DNA from: Pollutimonas nitritireducens
GTDB lineage: Bacteria > Pseudomonadota > Gammaproteobacteria > Burkholderiales > Burkholderiaceae_B
Length of the DNA: 64,000 bases
Assembly (NCBI RefSeq): GCF_002849615.1
Contig: NZ_PDNV01000001.1
Coordinates: 454,520 to 518,519, forward strand
Direction of reading: 5' to 3'
The position numbers and the translations under genes were made by a program. The notes beneath the pieces are model-generated. The model searched no databases, was not told the origin of the DNA, and was given only the letters and a program-made list of their open reading frames with translations. How positions within the stretch are numbered: the first letter of the stretch is position 1; each line of letters opens with the position of its first letter. This document shows positions 46,636 to 55,102 of this stretch, one piece after another.

Positions 46636-47616
46636 ATGTTGGTATTAAAAAAATTGCTTCTGGCCACCGCAACGTCGATGGCAGGCCTGACCATGAGTAT
46701 GCCGGCTGTGGCCAGTGACTATCCGAATAAACCCATACGTCTCATTGCTCCGTATGCGGCAGGGGGATTATCAGACATTTTGTCCAGGCTGCTTGCTCAA
46801 GAGCTCTCGGACCGTCTGGGTCAGCCCGTTATCGTTGAAAACCGCACTGGCGCCGGCGGTATTATCGGAATCGATTATGTGGCAAAGTCGCGGCCTGACG
46901 GCTATACCCTGGCTGTGGCAGGGCAAGGCCTGGCCAGCGTAAACACCACGCTGCACAAGGATCTTCCCTACAACACCTTAAAAGATTTCACGCCACTTTC
47001 TTTGATTGCCAAGTTCTCCATGGTGCTCGTGGGAAATCCCGACAAGCCGCCCAAATCCATTGCCGAACTTATCAAGGTTGCAAAAGAGAACCCGGACAGC
47101 TTGAACTATGGTTCGGCAGGTAACGCCTCAACCGCCCACCTGACCATGGAAATGTTCAAAGACCAAACGGGCGTGAAGATGCTGCACGTGCCATATAAGG
47201 GGGAGGCGCCCGCATTTACCGAGTTGGTTGGTGGGCGGATCGACGCGCTTTTTGCCACCGTCGGAGGCGCCTTGTCTTTGATTCAAGCTGGGAAACTCCG
47301 TCCAATCGCGGTTGCTGACACCACACGTAACGCGTTACTTCCCGACGTGCCAACGATCGCTGAGTCAGGCTTGAAGGATTTCAATGTATTCGGTTGGTAT
47401 GCCGTGCTTGCGCCTGCGGGCGTACCGCAAGACGTGGTCGATCGCCTGAGCAAAGCGTTAATGGATATTGGCCAGAGCGCTAAGTTTCGTGAGGCAATGA
47501 ACTCACGTGGTATGGAGGCAATAGGCAGCTCGCCTGAAGACGCCGCTAAAACCGTCAAAGAGGAAACTGATCGCTGGGGTGCCATTATCAACAAGGTTGG
47601 CATTACGACCAACTAA
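46636..47616 (+). CDS. Bug/TctC-type periplasmic solute-binding protein
   Basis: The product has 326 residues with a signal peptide ending about PAVAS (residue 27). The mature part opens YPNKPIRLIAPYAAGGLSDILSRLLA and has VIVENRTGAGGIIGIDYVAKS, then GNASTAHLTMEMF. AAGGAGA precedes the start. It probably shares its sigma54 promoter with the gene at 47815, 199 bases downstream. Its 5' region is the better-preserved copy of a duplicated CoA-transferase-Bug junction. Confidence 0.93.
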   Translation: MLVLKKLLLATATSMAGLTMSMPAVASDYPNKPIRLIAPYAAGGLSDILSRLLAQELSDRLGQPVIVENRTGAGGIIGIDYVAKSRPDGYTLAVAGQGLASVNTTLHKDLPYNTLKDFTPLSLIAKFSMVLVGNPDKPPKSIAELIKVAKENPDSLNYGSAGNASTAHLTMEMFKDQTGVKMLHVPYKGEAPAFTELVGGRIDALFATVGGALSLIQAGKLRPIAVADTTRNALLPDVPTIAESGLKDFNVFGWYAVLAPAGVPQDVVDRLSKALMDIGQSAKFREAMNSRGMEAIGSSPEDAAKTVKEETDRWGAIINKVGITTN

Positions 47617-47814
47617 ACCCAAAGGCATATACTACCGATCCGTGAATCTACCATTGCTCCAAAGCTCGGCCGCAACCGTTGAGCTGGTTGGGGCGGTAGT
47701 AAAGCGCGCCATTGCTAGCGCCGGGCAGTGGCGCACTTGCGTTTCAAGAGGAGTCATTGTGCATTGTGACGATACCAGCGGCCTTCTCCTACCCCATCAA
47801 TATTCGGATCCAAG

Positions 47815-48543
47815 ATGAGCAAACGCACCGACAAGAAAGAAGATGTGCCTGGTTTACTGCTGGTGATGCATGACATTCCCCCAGAGCTGGACGCTGAAAT
47901 GAATCACTGGTATCACCACGAGCATATGGCCGAACGCCTTGCTGTGCCGGGCGTTGTCTCTGCACGAAGATATCAGGCCATCGAAAGCCAGCCTGCTTAC
48001 ATGATCGTGTACAAATGTGATTCCATCGACACGCTCTTGTCGCCGGAATATAGACGTGTTCTTGATCACCCCACCGAGACGACACGTAGGATTTTGCCTC
48101 GAATGGAGAATGTCATTCGTGCTGTCTGTCGCGAAACATGGTCGATAGGCAGCCATGTCGGTGCCACAGCCGTTGTCGTTCAGTGCAAGGCTGTCGAGGG
48201 CCGTAAAGACTATGCGCGGACATTCATTCGGGACACCCTCGCCCAAAGATTACGCGAATCAGGTGATATAGTTTCCATGTCACTATGGGAGTCAGACGCG
48301 GACGCGACGGACGCAACCAATTCAGAGACGACCAGGCGAACCGCCCCAGACCACTATGCAGATTGGGTTCTTATAGTCGAAGGCTATAACCGCGCCAGCT
48401 TGTCGCTAGCCTTGCACCGCGAAGCGTTGCTTTGCGATGGCCAGCGTGATGGCTTGTTGCTGGGGGCGATGATGCGTTACGAACTTATGTGCATCTACAA
48501 TGCCCACGACATGGCGCCGCCCGTTACGATCGGTTCTGCTTGA
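47815..48543 (+). CDS. Protein with tandem dimeric alpha/beta-barrel (ferredoxin-like) halves, function unknown
   Basis: The product has 242 residues and no signal peptide. The N-terminal half contains MHDIPPELDAEMNHWYHHEHMAERLAVPGVVSARRYQAIE, the 'WYxxEHxxERLxxPGxxxARRY' pattern of DUF4286/EthD-like stand-alone dimeric barrel proteins found among catabolic genes. The C-terminal half looks like a weak second copy. No catalytic residues can be assigned. Behind a Bug gene on the same strand and converging with the acyl-CoA dehydrogenase at 48585. It may bind or protect a small hydrophobic intermediate, but this is a guess. Confidence 0.6.
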   Translation: MSKRTDKKEDVPGLLLVMHDIPPELDAEMNHWYHHEHMAERLAVPGVVSARRYQAIESQPAYMIVYKCDSIDTLLSPEYRRVLDHPTETTRRILPRMENVIRAVCRETWSIGSHVGATAVVVQCKAVEGRKDYARTFIRDTLAQRLRESGDIVSMSLWESDADATDATNSETTRRTAPDHYADWVLIVEGYNRASLSLALHREALLCDGQRDGLLLGAMMRYELMCIYNAHDMAPPVTIGSA

Positions 48544-48584
48544 GCGCGCTGGACCGAAGCTGTAACCGTCGATACCAATGCCAC

Positions 48585-49727
48585 TTATAGACCAAGGTCA
48601 CGGGCGATTAATTGCCGTTGGATCTGTGAAGTTCCGCCGCCCACGGTCGCGTTACGTGCGTCGCGCCAATGACGCTGCATCGCATGATCTGTGGTGTATG
48701 CATGGCCACCCAGTATTTGCATGCCCGACGCGGTTATACGCTGGAGCATTTCAGATACGTAAAGTTTTGCCATGCTCGCCTCTTTACGACACGGCAAACC
48801 GTTGTCGTAACGCCAAGCTGCCATCGTTGTAAGCCAACGACCACACTCCAACTCGGTTGCCATATCAGCAATCATGTGAGCAATTGACTGAAAATGACCT
48901 ATAGGTTGACCAAACTGGTGTCTTTCTTTGGCATAGTCAACCGCATCGTTCAAGGCGCTGCTGGCGCATCCTAAGTAATTGGCGGCAAGCGTAATGCGTT
49001 CTCGTTCGAGATGACGCCCGATGTACTCCCAACCCTTACCTGCGTCGCCCAATAGATAGCGAGCGGGGATGCGTACGTCATCGAAGTAAATCTCCGATAG
49101 GCCGAGTATGCGTCGGCCAATGACATCAAGGCGGCGGATTGTGACACCAGGCAGATCGTTGGGCACTAAAAATAACGAGATACCCTCGTGCCGTTTCTCG
49201 GTTTGTTCGGTGCGGACAGCCAGAATGATCTTATTGTCCGGTGCGTCAGCTCCACTGGAAAACAATTTTTGCCCACTGATCAACCAGTCGTCGCCGTCTT
49301 TCCGGGCTTTTGTACTCAGAGATGCCGCGTCAGACCCCGACCCTGGCTCGGTCAGACTGAAGGAAAGCTTCATGTCACCCTTGGCCACAGAAGGTAGGAT
49401 AGCGCGCTTCAATTCGTCGGAGGCGACGTCTGCCAGTATTGAAGAACCCCATGCTTGCAGAGCAACGCGGGTTGCGAAGTCTACGCTTGGCTTTGCCACC
49501 TCTTCATACAGAATGATGCAGTCAGACATTGGGCTACCCATACCTCCGTACTCAGCAGGGACGACCATTGAAATCAACCCGGCTTTCACCATGGCGGAAT
49601 AAACGTCCTCGGGAAAAATACCGTCGCGGTCCCACTGCCGAACCTTCTCGGATGTGCATTGGGATTGAACGATCTTTGCGATCGCTGCGCGAAGCATGTT
49701 CTGCTCTTCTGTTGGTGTGAAGTTCAA
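48585..49727 (-). CDS. Acyl-CoA dehydrogenase
   Basis: The product has 380 residues with the three-domain ACAD layout: N-terminal helices, the beta-domain with SFSLTEPGSGSDAASL (FAD contact) and DWLISGQKLFSSGA, and the C-terminal helical bundle with GHAYTTDHAMQRHWRDARNATVGGGTSQIQ. At the canonical catalytic position (normally Glu in EGT) there is Gly (GGGT), as in isovaleryl-CoA dehydrogenase, where the base comes from another helix. It is the last gene of the leftward operon from the sigma54 promoter at 54840-54856. It probably works on a branched or substituted acyl-CoA. Confidence 0.93.
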   Translation of the reverse strand: MNFTPTEEQNMLRAAIAKIVQSQCTSEKVRQWDRDGIFPEDVYSAMVKAGLISMVVPAEYGGMGSPMSDCIILYEEVAKPSVDFATRVALQAWGSSILADVASDELKRAILPSVAKGDMKLSFSLTEPGSGSDAASLSTKARKDGDDWLISGQKLFSSGADAPDNKIILAVRTEQTEKRHEGISLFLVPNDLPGVTIRRLDVIGRRILGLSEIYFDDVRIPARYLLGDAGKGWEYIGRHLERERITLAANYLGCASSALNDAVDYAKERHQFGQPIGHFQSIAHMIADMATELECGRWLTTMAAWRYDNGLPCRKEASMAKLYVSEMLQRITASGMQILGGHAYTTDHAMQRHWRDARNATVGGGTSQIQRQLIARDLGL

Positions 49728-49788
49728 TTGTATACCTCATGTGAAATTCGAGTTCTAGGGAAAAACAGTCGGATCAGGGTTTTTTTCG

Positions 49789-50547
49789 CTATTTGCGCGT
49801 ACGCACTTCTTTCATGGCGTTTTGGTGTCCCTGGGTGGACGATGCCAGGGCAAAGGCATCGGCCTCATGGGCCAGCGTCCGTTCGAATCCGGCTGCCCAT
49901 TGTTGCGCGCAAAGCGCCTTCGTGAGCATGACCGCCTCCCAGGGCAATTTGCATAAGTTCCGCGCATACTTCTCACTGAAATCGCCCAACTCTGCAGCGG
50001 GAACGAGATGGCGCGTCAGCCCCACGCGATGCGCCTCGTCGGCTTTCATGGTTCCACCGCTTAGCAAGAGCTCGAGGGCGATGGCGGCATTCAGCTTTGC
50101 TTGCAGCAGATACGCCATGCCGCCATCGGGAACGACGCCCAGACGCACGAACGGGAAGACCAGCTTCGCATCATCAGCCATGATCAAAATGTCTGCGACG
50201 AGCGCCAACGATGCCCCGCCTCCCACTGCTGCGCCTTGAACGGCGGCTATTACGGGCTTACGCATGCGTGCTATCGCAATATGGTGTTTCTGGGCGAGCA
50301 GCACTCGATCTCGCCACGCGAGTGGCGTATCGGGCGCATCTTGCAAGTCCGCTCCGGCACAAAACGCGCGACCCTCTGCGCGCAGAAGCACCACCTTTAC
50401 CTCATCGTCTTCACTGACGGCGGCCAAGGCTTCACCCAATTTCTTTCGTAACGCTGAAGAAAGCGCGTTGAGCTTCTTCGGATGAGCGAGCGTTATAACC
50501 GCCAATCCATCACTTTTCTCCAGCTGTATCGTTCCAGAATCTTCCAT
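49789..50547 (-). CDS. Enoyl-CoA hydratase/isomerase family protein
   Basis: The product has 252 residues from the ATG at 50547, which has GGAGA eight bases upstream; a TTG five codons earlier is rejected. Crotonase markers are KKLNALSSALR, FCAGADLQD (first oxyanion-hole strand) and AVQGAAVGGGASLALVADILIMADD (second), then RLGVVPDGGMAYLL. The two catalytic Glu positions of true hydratases are not both present, so isomerase or other crotonase chemistry is possible. It lies between a Bug gene and the acyl-CoA dehydrogenase in the leftward operon. Confidence 0.9.
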   Translation of the reverse strand: MEDSGTIQLEKSDGLAVITLAHPKKLNALSSALRKKLGEALAAVSEDDEVKVVLLRAEGRAFCAGADLQDAPDTPLAWRDRVLLAQKHHIAIARMRKPVIAAVQGAAVGGGASLALVADILIMADDAKLVFPFVRLGVVPDGGMAYLLQAKLNAAIALELLLSGGTMKADEAHRVGLTRHLVPAAELGDFSEKYARNLCKLPWEAVMLTKALCAQQWAAGFERTLAHEADAFALASSTQGHQNAMKEVRTRK

Positions 50548-50662
50548 TCTCTTTGTCTCCAATAGTCAATCAACGAATTTGTGGATCGTTATATCGTGTT
50601 CGTTAGTTGGTAAAAATCGTGAATGTGGATCGGTAAAGATCAGACATTTCACCGCGATATTA

Positions 50663-51616
50663 TTAATCTCTTACAAGACCGTTCTCTTTAACGACCTTAA
50701 GCGTCAGCGCAAGTTGATCTTTAAGAAATGAAGAGAACTCTTCTGGATTTGATGTTGTAACGGTTATATGGTGTTCGGCAAGGGCTGCGATAAGTTGAGC
50801 ATCGGACAGCGTTGCGGTAATTACGTCGCTTAGCTGTGTTCGTAGGGCCGGTGGCATGCCGCGCGGGCCGAAGAATCCTCCCCACGGCACCAGTGGGAGA
50901 TTCTCAAACCCCGAGTCAGTCATGGTCGGGATGTTCGGATACTTGTCCAATCTGGATTTGGTTGTGGTTATAAGTGCGCGCAGCTTGCCTTCCTGTATGA
51001 AACCCGCCGTCGTGGTCGGGGTTGCAAACATGACATCGACTCTGCCGCCCACTAGATCGATCACAGCAGGAGGCTCGCTGTTATAAGGAATATGCTGCAG
51101 GTCTAACCCAGAATTTCCAATGAGCTGCGCCATGGCAATGAGCGACGATGAGCTGCCTGAGGCATAGTTCATCTTTCCCGGGTTCGCCTTAGCGTATTTA
51201 ATGAACTCTTCCGTACTGTTGATAGGAAGGTTTGCATTAGTGACAAGAAAGAACGGGAATTCACCTACCTGAGTAATTGGGGATAGATCTGTCAATGGAT
51301 CGTAGAACGGTTTTTTATGAAAACTGTTTATTCCGGTGACAGCCGTGTTCGTGGAGAAGAGCAAAACATCACCGGATGGGTCGGAGTTGATTACCTCTTT
51401 GGCGGCAATCAAGCCTTGTGCACCGGGCCTATTGTCAATCACCACGGGCCGCGACATTGCTTTGCTCAAGTTGTCGCCGATCAGGCGTGCCGCCGTATCG
51501 GTAGCCGACCCAGACTGAAACGGCACGACAACTCTTAGTGGCTTGCCCGAGGCGTTAACATTGGATGTATAGAATGCGCTGGCGAGCATGACGCTGAGGA
51601 AGTGTCTTCTTTGCAT
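50663..51616 (-). CDS. Bug/TctC-type periplasmic solute-binding protein
   Basis: The product has 317 residues from the ATG at 51616; the longer frame upstream lies across the CoA-transferase end and is not credible. The signal peptide is short (MQRRHFLSVMLASAFYTSNVNA), followed by GKPLRVVVPFQSGSATDTAARLI. The ligand loop has QSGSATD instead of the usual AAGGxTD, so the binding site differs from the other receptors. VIDNRPGAQGLIAAKEV follows. It sits directly after a CoA-transferase gene, repeating the receptor-transferase pairing. Confidence 0.92.
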   Translation of the reverse strand: MQRRHFLSVMLASAFYTSNVNASGKPLRVVVPFQSGSATDTAARLIGDNLSKAMSRPVVIDNRPGAQGLIAAKEVINSDPSGDVLLFSTNTAVTGINSFHKKPFYDPLTDLSPITQVGEFPFFLVTNANLPINSTEEFIKYAKANPGKMNYASGSSSSLIAMAQLIGNSGLDLQHIPYNSEPPAVIDLVGGRVDVMFATPTTTAGFIQEGKLRALITTTKSRLDKYPNIPTMTDSGFENLPLVPWGGFFGPRGMPPALRTQLSDVITATLSDAQLIAALAEHHITVTTSNPEEFSSFLKDQLALTLKVVKENGLVRD

Positions 51617-51662
51617 CTTTTTGATCCTGTGAGTAAGAGAGAGGAATGAACGTGCAAATCCG

Positions 51663-52856
51663 CTACTTGGACGTATCCTGCCAAGCAGAAACAGCGCCGG
51701 AGTCAAAGAGCTCCTGCTGTTGTTTTTCACTGAAGCCGAACTGAGACAGAATTTCGCGCGTGTCTTCACCCTGCCGCGGAGCACGTTTTCCCGTATTTTC
51801 ACGCGGCGTACCAGGGACTCGGGCGACGCGGACATTGTGCGGCCCGTTCATCCCGCTTTGTTTAAAAATTTGCCGATGCGCGACATGAGGATCCTCGAGA
51901 AAGTCTGAGTATCCAGACACCTTCCCGCACACAACCCCATGTTTATTCAATGTCTCTATCCAATAGGCAGTGGTTTTGCTGTAAAAGATGTGTTTTAGCG
52001 CTGAGTTAATCTCGTCTGCATAAGAGAACCGATGGGCCGCTGTTGAAAACCTCTTGTCAGCGATCCATTCGTTCTTCTCAATCGCATGGCACAGTCCGAT
52101 AAACATGCGATCATGCAGCGATGTGACATTGATGTGCCCGTCCTGGGTTGCGAATGTACCTGCCGGTACGCTTAGCGGCTGAGAAACGTTTCCCTCACTG
52201 AGTGCCTCGTCGACAATTGCTCCGCTCTGGATTGCCGCAGCAGCATCAAGCAAAGAAACCTCTACGCGCGCGCCTTTCCCGTTTATGGCGCGGTTATACA
52301 ATGCCGCACCGACAGCCTGTGCTGCATAGATGCCGGTAGTGATGTCAACCAGCAGAATCCCGACTTTACGTGGGTTTTGATTGGCATCCTTATTCACCAC
52401 CATCATGCCGCTCATAGCTTGAAGTGTTGAATCAGACCCAGGGCGCATGGCATAGGGCCCGTCTGCGCCAAAGGCGGTGACCGATACGTAGACCAAATCA
52501 GGACGCTTCTTGGAAAGTTCGTCATACGACAAACCGAGACGCTTCGTTACTCCAGGCCGGAAACTTTCTATAACTACATCGGCCTGCAACGCGAGCTGAT
52601 GCATGAGCGCTCGACCATGCTCCTTCGATGCGTCGATGCAGATGGAGCGTTTTCCAAGGTTGTATGCAATAGAGAGCGAATTCATGCCATCAACTTGGAT
52701 GCCGATATTGCGCCCCCAGTCGCCCGTTGGGGGCTCGACTTTAATCACCTCTGCGCCACTTTCCAGGAGAATCATTGCGCAGTATGGGCCAGCGATGCCC
52801 TGGCTTAAGTCCAGAACTTTCAGTCCGGAGTATGGAGCTACTATTGATATGCTCAT
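51663..52856 (-). CDS. Family III (CaiB/BaiF) CoA-transferase
   Basis: The product has 397 residues. The opening is YSGLKVLDLSQGIAGPYCAMILLESGAEVIKVE, and the catalytic Asp171 is in ILLVDITTGIYAAQ. It starts four bases after the SDR stop codon, so the two are tightly linked. It is third in the order Bug - SDR - CoA-transferase - Bug - hydratase - acyl-CoA dehydrogenase. It could load CoA on an imported acid that is then reduced, dehydrogenated and hydrated by its neighbours. Confidence 0.93.
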   Translation of the reverse strand: MSISIVAPYSGLKVLDLSQGIAGPYCAMILLESGAEVIKVEPPTGDWGRNIGIQVDGMNSLSIAYNLGKRSICIDASKEHGRALMHQLALQADVVIESFRPGVTKRLGLSYDELSKKRPDLVYVSVTAFGADGPYAMRPGSDSTLQAMSGMMVVNKDANQNPRKVGILLVDITTGIYAAQAVGAALYNRAINGKGARVEVSLLDAAAAIQSGAIVDEALSEGNVSQPLSVPAGTFATQDGHINVTSLHDRMFIGLCHAIEKNEWIADKRFSTAAHRFSYADEINSALKHIFYSKTTAYWIETLNKHGVVCGKVSGYSDFLEDPHVAHRQIFKQSGMNGPHNVRVARVPGTPRENTGKRAPRQGEDTREILSQFGFSEKQQQELFDSGAVSAWQDTSK

Positions 52857-52859
52857 GGC

Positions 52860-53639
52860 TTAAGCAGCTACGTACTTCAGCCAGCGACCACCGTCGACAA
52901 CCAGGTTCTCGCCGGTAATGTATTGGCCTAGATCCGACGCCAGATAAACTGCGGCATTGGCGATGTCCGACTTTTTGCCAAAGCGCCCCAACGCCGTCTT
53001 CTTTCGCTCCAGCTCCTCGCGCCCAGTTTCTTGATACAAGCGTCGTACCCCCTCTGTATCACCGATGGGGCCAGGTGAAATGGTATTGACTCGAATTTGA
53101 TCGTCGCCCCATTCAACGGCCAACGTGCGCGTCAAGGAAATGATGCCCGCTTTAGCTGCTCCTGCATGCGCAGCACCGGGCCAGCCACTTAGGCCAAGCA
53201 TTGTCGCAATACTAATGATGCAGCCCCCGTATTCTGATTTTTTCAAATGTGGGTATGCCGCATGACAGCCATAAAAGGTGCCGTTCAAGTCAATGTCTAT
53301 GACAGTCCTCCAGCCATTCGGGGAAAGGTCTGCGGTGGGGCAGTGAAAATTTCCGGCGGCGTTGTTCACCAGGATATCTAGCCCGCCATATTGGCTAACC
53401 GTGGTAGCGACCGCGCTCTGCACCTCTTCATAATTTCTTACGTCGGTCCGAATAGCCTGAATTGTCAGACCTTCGGTTGCCAATGCGGTAACAGCGCCGT
53501 CCAGGCGTTCTTGATTTCGGCTGGCGACCATCACCTTCGCGCCAAGGCGTGCGTAGGTCGCAGCGATTTCAAAACCTATGCCGCCTGCCCCCCCGGTGAT
53601 TAATGCGACTCTTCCCTTCAGCACATCTGATGTAAACAT
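52860..53639 (-). CDS. SDR oxidoreductase, 2,4-dienoyl-CoA reductase-like
   Basis: The product has 259 residues with the NAD(P) motif TGGAGGIGFEIAATYARLGA and NNAAGNF. In the active-site segment SIATMLGLSGWPGAAHAGAAKAGI the Tyr of YxxxK is His (H-A-G-A-A-K) while the Lys is kept. This is the pattern of DECR1-type 2,4-dienoyl-CoA reductases and related trans-2-enoyl reductases, not of alcohol-type SDRs. That fits a role on unsaturated CoA esters. A decayed paralogue lies at 35815. Second gene of the leftward operon. Confidence 0.88.
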   Translation of the reverse strand: MFTSDVLKGRVALITGGAGGIGFEIAATYARLGAKVMVASRNQERLDGAVTALATEGLTIQAIRTDVRNYEEVQSAVATTVSQYGGLDILVNNAAGNFHCPTADLSPNGWRTVIDIDLNGTFYGCHAAYPHLKKSEYGGCIISIATMLGLSGWPGAAHAGAAKAGIISLTRTLAVEWGDDQIRVNTISPGPIGDTEGVRRLYQETGREELERKKTALGRFGKKSDIANAAVYLASDLGQYITGENLVVDGGRWLKYVAA

Positions 53640-53742
53640 GATTTACCTTCCATTTAACGATGCCGTCCACAGTAGAGAGCGTCGATACGCCGACGCTCGC
53701 ATCGGACTAAGAATTTATAGATGAATACGTCCGACAGTCGAA

Positions 53743-54723
53743 CTATTCGACTTTGATTCCAGACTCTTCGATTAGCGACTTCCACTTCGGACGCTCCGAC
53801 TCAATGAACTGAGTGAATTCTTCGGGTGTGCTGCCCTTCGCTATCCCGCTCATGGACTCCACGCGTTCCCGGAAACTCGGTGACGAAGCAATGGTTTGAA
53901 CCGCCTCACTCAATTTTTTAATAGCGGGTTTAGGCGTGCCGGCTGGAACGACTAGCCCATACCAAGCGGTAAGGTCGTACCCAGGCAAGCCGGACTCGGC
54001 GACGGTTGGTATATCAGGAACCGAGGGCACCCGATCCTTTGATGTCACAGCCAGACCTCTGAGCATCCCGCTGTCGGTAAAACGTTTGGCAGCAAATATG
54101 CTTCCAAAAACAATCGGCACCTGACCTCCGACCGCGTCAGGCATCGAGGCGCCGTCCCCCTTGTACGGAATATGCGTCATCTGCACGCCCGCCAAGGTTT
54201 TCATTAGCTCTCCGGCAAAGTGGGTACTGGTTCCCAACCCCCCCGAGGCGAAGCTGTACTTGGTCGGATTGGCCTTCAATAGCTCGATGAGCTCCTTGAC
54301 AGAGTGGGCGGGGACACTCGGATGAACGGCGATCATATTGGGAAGGTAGGCGACGAACGACACGGGATCGAAGTCTTTGTTCGGGTCGAATGAAATGCCT
54401 TTCATGAACATCGGATTTGCAACCAACGGGCCGTTGGTACCGATCATGATCGAGTACCCGTCGGCCGGCATCTTGGCAAACATTGTCGACCCGACGTTCC
54501 CGCCCGCGCCGGGCTTATTCTCTACGATGACTTTCTGCCCAAGAACCTTGGACATTTCATCCGCCAAAGAGCGACCCAGTGAGTCGGTTGGGCCTCCGGC
54601 GGCAAAAGGGATAATCATATGGATAGATTTGGTGGGGTAATCAGCGGCCCAGGCGGTCGTCATGGCTGCAGCACCCGCCAGTGATATCGCCCAGCGACCC
54701 GCTTTCTTGTGCGTGTTTTTCAT
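53743..54723 (-). CDS. Bug/TctC-type periplasmic solute-binding protein
   Basis: The product has 326 residues from the ATG at 54723, with AGGAGA ahead; the frame upstream of it crosses the promoter and is rejected. The signal peptide ends in TTAWA, then DYPTKSIHMIIPFAAGGPTDSLGRSLA and VIVENKPGAGGNVGSTMFAKM. It is the first gene of a six-gene leftward unit and stands about 105 bases downstream of the predicted sigma54 start site. Its position suggests that it supplies the acid processed by the enzymes behind it. Confidence 0.94.
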   Translation of the reverse strand: MKNTHKKAGRWAISLAGAAAMTTAWAADYPTKSIHMIIPFAAGGPTDSLGRSLADEMSKVLGQKVIVENKPGAGGNVGSTMFAKMPADGYSIMIGTNGPLVANPMFMKGISFDPNKDFDPVSFVAYLPNMIAVHPSVPAHSVKELIELLKANPTKYSFASGGLGTSTHFAGELMKTLAGVQMTHIPYKGDGASMPDAVGGQVPIVFGSIFAAKRFTDSGMLRGLAVTSKDRVPSVPDIPTVAESGLPGYDLTAWYGLVVPAGTPKPAIKKLSEAVQTIASSPSFRERVESMSGIAKGSTPEEFTQFIESERPKWKSLIEESGIKVE

Positions 54724-54839
54724 GTCATCTCCTTTATGGCTTTGTTCTGTGTAGGCCAAGACTTCGTCTAGACCTACTTTGAGCTTTATTGACCTCTTAC
54801 ATGACTCCAGGTGGAAAGGCTTCCACCCGTCTGACATTA

Positions 54840-54856
54840 CGCAAACTGCATGCCAA
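54840..54856 (-). promoter_or_regulatory. sigma54 promoter for the six-gene Bug-SDR-CoAT-Bug-ECH-ACAD operon
   Basis: On the minus strand TTGGCAT-GCAGT-TTGCG matches the consensus. It lies 117 bases ahead of the Bug start codon and 250 bases behind the end of the activator gene. Confidence 0.82.
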
Positions 54857-54992
54857 GTTTTTTTAGCTTTAGGAGTAGCGAATGCCTAGGCAGCCGGCGC
54901 CCATAAGCGATCGGCGGTTAATATCGCTGTTTTTGGAGTTATATGAGACTAAGGCAAAAGTGTTCGGAAGAGCAGTGGGCGCACACCGGGCC

Positions 54993-55009
54993 TGTATTCA
55001 GAACATACA
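54993..55009. promoter_or_regulatory. Candidate activator site: TGTAT-N7-ATACA
   Basis: An inverted repeat TGTATTCAGAACATACA is centred about 145 bases upstream of the sigma54 promoter at 54840-54856. Its half-sites TGTAT/ATACA are shared with the palindrome at 56813-56827, although the spacer differs (7 versus 3). Confidence 0.45.
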
Positions 55010-55102
55010 GATCGCTGCGTTATGCCTATGTAAAAGACATTTGCCGGGAATGGGGGGCAGTAGAGCGCCCGTTATAGGCGCACTGCGTACTGGTTAAGCT
55101 AC

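Noticed and set aside
47740..47775. TGGCGCACTTGC ahead of the gene at 47815 as a sigma54 promoter
   Set aside because: The spacing between GG and GC is three bases too short; the gene more likely depends on the upstream Bug promoter.
54882..55097. 71-codon frame between the Bug promoter and the activator gene
   Set aside because: It has no recognisable product and overlaps the candidate activator site; more likely regulatory DNA.
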